Below, one piece after another: positions 6,571-13,900 of a stretch of 19,401 nucleotides of DNA. Position numbers and translations under genes: made by a program. This stretch comes from Streptomyces olivaceus. Lineage in GTDB: Bacteria; Actinomycetota; Actinomycetes; Streptomycetales; Streptomycetaceae. The notes under the pieces are model-generated. The model searched no databases and was not told the origin of the DNA. It saw only the letters and a program-made list of their open reading frames with translations. The stretch covers positions 1 to 19,401 of the forward strand of contig NZ_JOFH01000064.1 in assembly GCF_000721235.1 (NCBI RefSeq), written 5' to 3'. Each line of letters begins with the position of its first letter. Within the stretch, counting starts at the first letter, position 1.

Positions 6571-7890
6571 ATGACGGAGCACGTATTGTCCTCAGGCACC
6601 ACCCCACCGGGCCCGGCGACGGAGTTCGACGCACCGGTCACCGACGCCGGCCGGGTCCTGCTCGAGCGGATCGCCGAACACCTGCCGCGCATCCGGGCCA
6701 CCGCGGCGGAGAACGACCGCGCGGCCAGGTTCCCCACCGAGACCTTCGACGCCTTCCGCAAGGAGGGTCTGATGGGCGCGACGGTGCCCGCCGAACTGGG
6801 CGGACTGGGAGTGGACCGGCTGTTCGACGTGGGGGTCGCGCTCCAGTACGTGGCGCAGGCCGACGCCTCGACGGCGCTGGCGCTGCACCTGCAGTTCAGC
6901 CGGGGACTCACCCTCGGCTACGAGTGGCGGCACGGTGCTGCGAACGCCCGCACGCTGGCCGAGCGGATGATGCGGATGATGGTCGCGGGCGACGCCGTCA
7001 TGTGCTCCGGCATCAAGGACCACCACTCCGCGGTGACGACACTGACGCCGGACGGATCGGGCGGGTGGCTGCTGTCCGGCCGCAAGACGCTGGTGTCCAT
7101 GGCGCCCATCGGCACCCACTTCTTCATCAACGCGCGCACGGACGGGACGGACGAACCACCGAGACTGGTGTCTCCCGTCGTCAGGAGCGACACCCCCGGG
7201 TTCACCGTCCTGAACGACTGGGACGGCCTCGGGATGCGCGCGTCGGGCACGATGGACATCGTCTTCGACAACTGTCCCGTGCCGGCCGAGGACGTCATGG
7301 TCCGGGACGTCGTCGGGGCTCGCAACGACAAGGTCCTCGCCGGTCAGACGGTCAGTTCCGTCTCGATGCTGGGCCTGTACGTCGGTGTCGCGCAGGCCGC
7401 CTACGACCTGGCGGTGGGGGCGCTCGCACGTCGGTCCGCCGCCCCGCAGGCCGCGGCGCGGACCCTGGTGGCGGAGCTGGACGCCCGCCTCTACATGGTG
7501 CGCTCCACCCTCGGCACCGCGTTGACCGTGGTCGACGCGCTCAACGCCGATCTGTCGGGGGACCTCGACGAGCGTGGCCGGCAGATGATGCGGCACTTCC
7601 AGCGCGCCAAGCTGACGGTCAACCAGATGGCCCCGGCCATCGTCAACGACTGCCTGACCCTGGTCGGCGGCGCGTCCTTCACGGGGGCCCATCCGCTGTC
7701 CCGGCTCTATCGCGACATCCGGGCGGGCGGGTTCATGCAGCCGTACGCCTACGTGGACGGCGTGGACTTCCTGAGCGCGCAGGCGCTGGGGATCGAGCGG
7801 GACAACAACTACATGAGCACCTGGGCGGCCCGCTCCTCGAGCAGCGGGAATTCAGCGGATCCATCTCGGCGTACGCCAATGTCACGGTGA
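6571..7890 (+). CDS. Flavin-dependent amino-sugar N-oxygenase (nitrososynthase, KijD3/DnmZ family)
   Basis: The 439-aa product has an acyl-CoA dehydrogenase fold but matches the nitrososynthases DnmZ, KijD3, RubN8 and ORF36. Signature stretches are [18 protein letters not shown] (64-81), [19 protein letters not shown] (104-122), [15 protein letters not shown] (169-183), [18 protein letters not shown] (217-234) and [13 protein letters not shown] (256-268). The same or nearly the same strings occur in DnmZ as I remember it. These enzymes use FAD/FMN-bound oxygen to oxidise the 3-amino group of a dTDP-3-amino-2,3,6-trideoxy-3-C-methyl sugar to hydroxylamine, nitroso and, in the finished product, nitro. 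The ATG at 6571 (GGAG at 6561-6564) is preferred to the in-frame ATG at 6538. It is followed five bases later by the aminotransferase that supplies its amino substrate. An ordinary fatty-acid role is unlikely. Confidence 0.9.
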   Translation: MTEHVLSSGTTPPGPATEFDAPVTDAGRVLLERIAEHLPRIRATAAENDRAARFPTETFDAFRKEGLMGATVPAELGGLGVDRLFDVGVALQYVAQADASTALALHLQFSRGLTLGYEWRHGAANARTLAERMMRMMVAGDAVMCSGIKDHHSAVTTLTPDGSGGWLLSGRKTLVSMAPIGTHFFINARTDGTDEPPRLVSPVVRSDTPGFTVLNDWDGLGMRASGTMDIVFDNCPVPAEDVMVRDVVGARNDKVLAGQTVSSVSMLGLYVGVAQAAYDLAVGALARRSAAPQAAARTLVAELDARLYMVRSTLGTALTVVDALNADLSGDLDERGRQMMRHFQRAKLTVNQMAPAIVNDCLTLVGGASFTGAHPLSRLYRDIRAGGFMQPYAYVDGVDFLSAQALGIERDNNYMSTWAARSSSSGNSADPSRRTPMSR

Positions 7891-7895
7891 GGGAA

Positions 7896-9017
7896 ATGAC
7901 GACTCGTGTATGGGATTACCTGCCGGAGTACGAGCAGGAAAGGGCGGACCTGCTGGCGGCCGTGGAGACGGTCTTCGAGTCCGGGCAGCTGATTCTCGGC
8001 AAGAGCGTGCAGGGCTTCGAGGCCGAGTACGCGGCCTACCACGGTGTGGGGCACTGCGTCGGCGTCGACAACGGCACCAACGCCGTCAAGCTGGGGCTGC
8101 AGGCGCTCGGCATCGGCCCCGGCGACGAGGTGATCACGGTGTCGAACACCGCGGCCCCGACCGTCGTCGCGATCGCCGGCACGGGGGCGACGCCGGTCTT
8201 CGTGGATGTGCGCGAGGACGACTACCTGATGGACACCGGCCAGGTCGCGGACGCGGTCACGCCGCGCACGAAGGCGCTGCTGCCGGTGCACCTGTACGGG
8301 CAGTGCGTCGACATGGCCCCCCTGCGGCGGCTGGCCGACGAGCGCGGTCTGGCCGTCCTGGAGGACTGCGCGCAGGCGCACGGCGCCCGGCAGAACGGCA
8401 GAACGGCCGGCACGACGGGGAACGCGGCGGCGTTCTCGTTCTATCCGACGAAGGTGCTCGGGGCCTACGGCGACGGCGGCGCCGTCATCACCGACGACCC
8501 CGGGATCGACAGCAATCTGCGGCAGCTGCGGTACTACGGCATGGAGAAGGTCTACTACGTCGTCCGGTCCCCGGGGCACAACGCGCGTCTCGACGAGGTG
8601 CAGGCCGAGATCCTGCGCCACAAGCTGCGCCGCCTCGACTCCTACATCGCGGGCCGGCGCAGGGTGGCGAACCGGTACGAGGAAGGCCTCGCAGACCTCA
8701 CCGGCCCCGGCGGGCTCACCCTGCCGTCGGTGGCGGAGGGGAACGAGCACGTCTACTACGTGTACGTGGTGCGCCATCCCCGCCGCGACGAGATCATCGA
8801 GCGGCTCAAGCGGTACGACATCTCACTGAACATCAGCTACCCGTGGCCGGTCCACACCATGAGCGGCTTCGCGGACCTCGGGTACGGCGAAGGGTCGTTG
8901 CCGGTCACCGAGCGGCTCGCGGGCGAGATCTTCTCGCTGCCCATGTACCCGTCGCTGTCCCGGGACCGCCAGGACAGGGTGATCGACGCGCTGCACGAGG
9001 TCCTGGCCGAGGTGTGA
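7896..9017 (+). CDS. PLP-dependent dTDP-sugar 3-aminotransferase (DegT/DnrJ/EryC1 family)
   Basis: A 373-aa fold-type I sugar aminotransferase. The pyridoxal phosphate Lys186 is in [15 protein letters not shown] (181-195), the ring-binding Asp157 in [11 protein letters not shown], and [13 protein letters not shown] lies at 56-68. It uses glutamate as amino donor to aminate a keto sugar. The close similarity in character to KijD2/EvaB-type enzymes, and the neighbours, point to C-3 of the dTDP-3,4-diketo-2,6-dideoxy intermediate. The ATG at 7896 sits five bases after the nitrososynthase stop, with GTGAGGGAA just upstream, so the genes are coupled. The frame is open far upstream through the nitrososynthase gene, which is only an overlapping frame. 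A C-4 aminotransferase is the main alternative, but the set with a C-3 methyltransferase makes C-3 more likely. Confidence 0.88.
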   Translation: MTTRVWDYLPEYEQERADLLAAVETVFESGQLILGKSVQGFEAEYAAYHGVGHCVGVDNGTNAVKLGLQALGIGPGDEVITVSNTAAPTVVAIAGTGATPVFVDVREDDYLMDTGQVADAVTPRTKALLPVHLYGQCVDMAPLRRLADERGLAVLEDCAQAHGARQNGRTAGTTGNAAAFSFYPTKVLGAYGDGGAVITDDPGIDSNLRQLRYYGMEKVYYVVRSPGHNARLDEVQAEILRHKLRRLDSYIAGRRRVANRYEEGLADLTGPGGLTLPSVAEGNEHVYYVYVVRHPRRDEIIERLKRYDISLNISYPWPVHTMSGFADLGYGEGSLPVTERLAGEIFSLPMYPSLSRDRQDRVIDALHEVLAEV

Positions 9018-9090
9018 CGTCGCCCCGTCCGTCCCGCGGCCGGGTCTGCGGCCCGCCGTTGAGCAATCGGAACCAAGAAGGAGTTCGATC

Positions 9091-10335
9091 ATGACTCGGG
9101 TAACCGACGCGCCTTCCCCGGGGGCCTGCCGGATCTGCGGCGGCGTCGTCGAGGAGTTCCTCGATCTGGGCCGGCAGCCGCTGTCCGACCGGTTCCTGGA
9201 GCCGGACGAGACCGGCGAGGAGTTCTTCTACCGGCTGGCCGTCGTCCAGTGCCGCGCGTGCACGATGGTGCAGCTGGCCGAAGAGGTGCCGCGGCACCTG
9301 ATGTTCCACGCCGACTACCCGTACCACTCGTCGGGCTCCTCGGTCATGCGCGAGCACTTCGCCGGGGTCGCCCAGTCGTTCCTCGCCACCGAACTGACCG
9401 GGGCGGACCCCTTCATCGTGGAGATGGGCTGCAACGACGGGATCATGCTGGGCACGATCCAGGAGGCGGGTGTCCGGCACCTGGGATTCGAGCCCTCGGC
9501 GGGAGTGGCGGGGGTGGCGCGCTCGAAGGGCGTGCGGGTGCGCACCGACTTCTTCGAAGAGGCGACGGCCAGGGAGGTGCGCGCCGCCGAGGGGCCGGCG
9601 GATGTCATCTACACCGCCAACACCATGTGCCACATCCCGTACTTGGACTCGGTCCTGCGGGGAGCCGACGCGCTCCTCGGCCCGAACGGCGTGTTCGTCT
9701 TCGAGGACCCCTACCTCGGTGACATCGTCACCAAGACCTCCTTCGACCAGATCTACGACGAGCACTTCTATCTGTTCTCGGCCGGTTCGGTGCAGGCGAT
9801 GGCCGACCGGTTCGGCTTCGAGCTGGTGGACGTGGAGCGGCTGCCGGTGCACGGCGGAGAGGTCCGCTACACGCTCGCCCGCAAGGGCGTGCGCACTCCG
9901 ACGCCGGCCGTCGCGCGGCTGTTCGCCGAGGAGCGCGACCAGAAGCTCACCGGCCTCGCGACGCTGCGGGCGTTCGCGGCGAACGTACGGAAGATCCGCG
10001 AGGATCTCGTGGCGTTGCTGGAGCGGCTGCGCGCGGAGGGACACCGCGTAGTCGGCTACGGCGCCACCGCCAAGAGTGCGACGGTGACGAACTTCTGCGG
10101 CATCGGCCCCGAACTGGTGTCGTTCGTGTGCGACACGACACCGGACAAGCAGAACCGGCTGACCCCGGGCCGGCACATCCCGGTCAGGTCCGCGGCGGCG
10201 TTCTCCGACCCGTACCCGGACTACGCGCTGCTGTTCGCCTGGAATCACGCCGAGGAAATCATGGCCAAGGAGCAGGAATTCCAGCAGTCCGGCGGCCGCT
10301 GGATCCGTTACGTCCCGCAGGTCCATGTGACGTGA
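9091..10335 (+). CDS. dTDP-sugar 3-C-methyltransferase (TcaB9/KijD1/TylCIII family)
   Basis: A 414-aa SAM enzyme that adds a methyl group to C-3 of a 3-amino-4-keto (or 3-hydroxy) dTDP-sugar. The N-terminal zinc knuckle uses Cys13, Cys16, Cys54 and Cys57. The SAM loop is IVEMGCNDG (109-117). The active-site residues described for TcaB9 of tetrocarcin biosynthesis fall at the same numbers here: Tyr76, His181, Tyr222, Glu224 and His225 (in IYDEHFYLFS). The C-terminal domain carries GHRVVGYGATAKSAT. A perfect AAGGAG box (9078-9083) precedes the ATG. Following a 3-aminotransferase and a nitrososynthase, it completes the set for a branched 3-C-methyl-3-amino/nitro sugar such as kijanose, tetronitrose or evernitrose. 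The identical catalytic numbering makes this one of the most secure calls in the window. Confidence 0.93.
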   Translation: MTRVTDAPSPGACRICGGVVEEFLDLGRQPLSDRFLEPDETGEEFFYRLAVVQCRACTMVQLAEEVPRHLMFHADYPYHSSGSSVMREHFAGVAQSFLATELTGADPFIVEMGCNDGIMLGTIQEAGVRHLGFEPSAGVAGVARSKGVRVRTDFFEEATAREVRAAEGPADVIYTANTMCHIPYLDSVLRGADALLGPNGVFVFEDPYLGDIVTKTSFDQIYDEHFYLFSAGSVQAMADRFGFELVDVERLPVHGGEVRYTLARKGVRTPTPAVARLFAEERDQKLTGLATLRAFAANVRKIREDLVALLERLRAEGHRVVGYGATAKSATVTNFCGIGPELVSFVCDTTPDKQNRLTPGRHIPVRSAAAFSDPYPDYALLFAWNHAEEIMAKEQEFQQSGGRWIRYVPQVHVT

Positions 10336-10416
10336 TCGGACGGCGGGCCCGTACGGACCGGATCAATGGGACACCAGCTCAGCCCTAGGCTCAATTAAGG
10401 GCCGCCGTAGATGATT

Positions 10417-10442
10417 CTGGCAGGCGTTCTCCCGCCAGTTTT
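10417..10442 (+). terminator. Hairpin with T-tract in the leader of the cyclase gene
   Basis: CTGGC (10417-10421) and GG (10423-10424) pair with CC (10431-10432) and GCCAG (10434-10438), with one A-C mismatch and a CGTTCT loop. TTTT follows at 10439-10442. It lies 81 bases after the methyltransferase stop and only nine bases before the ribosome binding site of the cyclase gene. It could terminate the sugar unit or act as an attenuator for the cyclase/PKS unit. Confidence 0.5.
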
Positions 10443-10450
10443 CTGCGATC

Positions 10451-10459
10451 GGGAAGGGA
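10451..10459 (+). promoter_or_regulatory. Ribosome binding site deciding the cyclase start
   Basis: GGGAAGGGA lies five bases before the ATG at 10465. An in-frame ATG at 10411 has no such box and would place the T-tract hairpin inside the coding region. Confidence 0.65.
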
Positions 10460-10464
10460 ACTTC

Positions 10465-10866
10465 ATGTACCTGGAGAATCTCCGGGAAGTCTGCCACACG
10501 ACAGTGCACCGGGAGACCCGCCCCGGCGTCGGCCACCACGTCACGTTCACCGAGGAGCTGTACGACTCCGACGGCGGTCTGGTGGCCACCTCGGAGGGCA
10601 TGGCCGTGGTGTTCGGGAACCCGGAGGACGGCAGTCTCATGCAGCTGATGACGGCCACCGAGAAGTTCGCGGACGGTGTCATCAGCTGGACCGGGACGGT
10701 CCGTCAGGAGAATCCGGCCGGGGGTGAGTTCGCCGTCAACGAGTTCCCCGTGATCGGTGTCAGCGGCCGTTATGCCGGTAAGACCGGGACCCGCACCCTC
10801 AAATTCGTGGAACGACCCGACGAGAACACGACGATCGCCGAGGCCACCCTTTTCATGGAGGACTGA
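10465..10866 (+). CDS. AbyU-like beta-barrel [4+2] cyclase (spirotetronate cyclase, putative)
   Basis: This 133-aa protein has no signal peptide or membrane helix and is predicted to be almost all beta strands. It shares an ordered set of motifs with AbyU, the Diels-Alderase of abyssomicin biosynthesis, as I recall that sequence: EELYDSDG (30-37) against DELYDEAG; ATSEG (41-45) against GTSSG; PEDGSL (53-58); ADGVISWTG (69-77) against SDGVIHAEG; and IGVSGRYAGKTGTR (97-110) against TGVSGRYLGLTGFR. The length (AbyU has about 141 residues) and spacing also agree. AbyU folds as an eight-stranded barrel related to allene oxide cyclase and catalyses the intramolecular [4+2] reaction that forms the spirotetronate. 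I infer the same role here, supported by the PKS 108 bases downstream. A barrel-fold relative with another cyclisation role is possible, and the match is from memory rather than a search. Confidence 0.8.
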   Translation: MYLENLREVCHTTVHRETRPGVGHHVTFTEELYDSDGGLVATSEGMAVVFGNPEDGSLMQLMTATEKFADGVISWTGTVRQENPAGGEFAVNEFPVIGVSGRYAGKTGTRTLKFVERPDENTTIAEATLFMED

Positions 10867-10875
10867 CCGGCCTCC

Positions 10876-10923
10876 ACCGAGCGGCCCGGGGGCGACGACG
10901 AGCAGGGTCGGTCGCTCGGTTTT
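10876..10923 (+). terminator. Possible terminator between cyclase and PKS genes
   Basis: ACCGAGCG (10876-10883) pairs with CGCTCGGT (10913-10920), and the run TTTT (10920-10923) follows. The loop is long (29 bases, GC-rich, possibly structured). It might partly terminate transcription after the cyclase gene. No clear promoter for the PKS gene is visible in the remaining 50 bases. Confidence 0.4.
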
Positions 10924-10974
10924 CCATGCCCTTTCAGAATCCCAGGTGTGTGCGAGGAAGGCTGTCAGGACGCC

Positions 10975-13900
10975 ATGACGGATTTCAGTGAGTCGGAGGG
11001 CGTTCGCCCGATGCCGAGCGAACCGATCGCCGTGGTCGGGTTGTCCTGCCGGCTGCCCCAGGCGCCGGACCCGGCGGCCTTCTGGCGGCTGCTCCGCGAC
11101 GGCCGGTCCGCCACCACCGAGACCCCCGCCGACCGCTGGACCGGTACGGCGCGGACGGCCGGACTCCGGCACGGCGGGTTCCTCGACGACGTTGCGGGCT
11201 TCGACCCGGCGTTCTTCGGCATCTCCCCGCGCGAGGCCGCCGCCATGGACCCGCAGCAGCGGCTGATGCTGGAGCTGGCCTGGGAGGCTCTGGAAGACGC
11301 GATGATCGTCCCCGCGACCCTGGCGGGCGGCCGGACCGGCGTCTTCGTCGGGGCCATCGGCGACGACTACGCGTCCCTGCTGCACCGGCGCGGTCCCGGG
11401 GCGAGCACCCAGCACTCGTTGACCGGGACCCGCAGGGGCATCATCGCCAACCGCGTCTCCTACACCCTGGGGCTGCGCGGCCCGAGTCTCACCGTGGACA
11501 CGGCGCAGTCGTCGGCGCTGGTGGCCGTGCACCTGGCCTGCGAGAGCATCGCGTCCGGCGAGTCCGGCACAGCGCTGGCCGGCGGCGTCAACCTGAACCT
11601 GGCGACCGGTGCGGCGCTGGAGACCGAGCGGTTCGGAGGGCTCTCTCCCGACGGGCGCTGCCACACCTTCGACGCCCGTGCGAACGGCTACGTCCGCGGT
11701 GAGGGCGGTGGATTCGTCGTCCTGAAGCCGCTGTCCCGCGCCCTGGCCGACGGCGACCAGGTGTACTGCGTCGTCCGCGGGACCGCGGTGAACAACGACG
11801 GCGCCACCGACGCCCTCACCGTGCCGAGCGCCGAGGCGCAGCGGGACGTGATCCGGCTGGCGCACGCCAGGGCGCGTCTGGAGCCGGGTGACGTCCAGTA
11901 CGTGGAGCTGCACGGGACCGGCACCAGGGTGGGCGACCCCGTCGAAGCGGCGTCCGTCGGAGCCTCGGTCGGCGCGGCCCGCTCGGGCGGGCCCGTGCAC
12001 GTCGGCTCCGCCAAGACCAACGTCGGGCACCTCGAGGGCGCTGCCGGGATCGTCGGTCTCATCAAGGCCGCACTCTGCGTGCGGCACCGCGGGATCCCGG
12101 CGAGCCTGAACTACACGACGCCCCACCCGGAGATCGACCCCGGTGCGCTCAACATCGAGGTGCGCACGGAGTTCGGCCCGTGGCCGAAGCCGGACGCGCC
12201 GCTGGTGGCGGGCGTCAACTCGTTCGGGATGGGCGGCACCAACTGCCACGTGGTGGTCTCCGACCTCCCGGCCGCCGTACCGGACACCGTCGCGGCGGAC
12301 ACCGTGCCTCCCCCGGAGGCGGCGGCCGGCTCCGTGCCGGTGGTGCCGTGGGTACTCTCCGCGGCGGACGAGGCTGCGCTGCGCGCCCAGGCCGACGCCC
12401 TGCGGTCCACCGTGGAGGACCGGGCGGATCTCGACCCGGCCGACGTCGGCTGGTCGCTGCTCACCACCCGGTCGGCCTTCGAGCACCGCGCCGTCGTCCT
12501 CGGCGACGGCCGGGAGCGCCTGCTCCTCGGGCTGACCGCGGCGGCGGCCGGTGAGGACGCGGCGGGTCTGGTCACCGGACGCACCGGCGAGCCCGGCAAG
12601 ACGGTGTTCGTCTTCCCCGGGCACGGAACCCAGTGGCCCGGCATGGGGCTGGACCTGCTGGAGACCTCTCCCGTCTTCGCCCGGCACCTGCGGGCCTGCG
12701 ACGCGGCCCTGAGCCCGCACACCGGCTGGTCGCTCCTCGACGTCCTGCGCGGCGAGCCGGACGCGCCCGACCTCGACCGCGTCGACGTGGTCCAGCCCGC
12801 CATCTTCGCCGTCACCGTCTCCCTGGCCCGGTTGTGGCAGCACCACGGCGTCACCCCCGATGCCGTCGTCGGGCACTCCCAGGGCGAGATCGCCGCCGCG
12901 CACATCGCCGGAGCCCTCTCCCTCGACGACGCCGCGAAGGTCGTCGCCCACCGCGGGCTCGTCGCGGCCACCATCGCCGGCACCGGAGGGATGGCGGCCG
13001 TCCCGCTCTCCCCCGAGCGGGTCGCCGACGACCTGACCGCCCATCCGGGCCTGGGCATCGCCGGGATCAACTCCCCCCGCGGCACGGTGGTCTCCGGCGA
13101 CCTGGACTCCGTCCACCGTCTCCTGGCGCACTACCGGGAGCAGGAAGTAGACGCCCGCCCCGTGCCGATCGGGTACGCCTCGCACTCCGCCCACATCGAG
13201 CCGCTGCGCGAGCGGTTCCTGGAGGCCGTCGCCGACATAGCCCCCGGTGTGCCGGACATCCCCTTCCACTCCACCGCCCGCCCCGGCACCAGTCCCGCGT
13301 TCGACGCCGCGTACTGGTACGACAACCTCCGCAACCCCGTGGAGTTCCACACCGCTGTCACCGGGCTGCTGGACACCGGCCACACGCACTTCGTCGAGGC
13401 CGGCCCCCATCCCGTTCTGACCACCCCGATCCGCCACACCGCCGACGCCGCCGGGAGCGGCGCGGTCGCGGTCGGCACCCTCCGGCGGGACACCCCCGGC
13501 TGGCCGGCGTTCGTCCGCTCGATGGGCCGGCGGTACGTGCACGGCGGGGCGGTCGACTGGGCCTCGCTCTTCGAGGGCGGGCGACCGCACCGGGTGCCCC
13601 TGCCGACGTACCGCTTCCAGCGCGGTCGCCACTGGCTTCCGTCCGGGCCCGAACAGCACGGCCGGCACGGTGACGTTCCCGTACCCGGGCGTCCCGCGGC
13701 GGAGCCGGTGCCGGGGTCGGCGGCGGAGCGGCTGGCCGCGCTGCCGGAGCCCGAGCTCGGGCGGACGCTGCTGGCTCTGGTGCGCAGCCGCGCCGCCGCC
13801 GTCCTCGAACACGACGACGCGAACCTCGACACGGCGCGGTCGTTCAAGCAGCTCGGCTTCGACTCGCTTCTCGCGGTGGAGCTGAGGGACCGGCTGGCCG

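Noticed and set aside
6571..7890. Acyl-CoA dehydrogenase of fatty-acid metabolism
   Set aside because: The fold is shared, but the signature stretches match amino-sugar nitrososynthases and the neighbours are all sugar genes.
6924..7895. Upstream extension of the aminotransferase frame
   Set aside because: It overlaps the nitrososynthase gene in another frame and gives an Arg/Gly-rich, domain-free translation. The family start is at 7896.
10411..10464. ATG 10411 as start of the cyclase gene
   Set aside because: It has no ribosome binding site, would add 18 residues beyond the AbyU-like length, and overlaps the hairpin with T-tract.
11506..11508. Loading KS with Gln in place of Cys read as an inactivated, decayed domain
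   Set aside because: The remaining KS motifs are intact and the Gln in DTAQSS is the recognised KSQ decarboxylase signature at the N terminus of starter modules.
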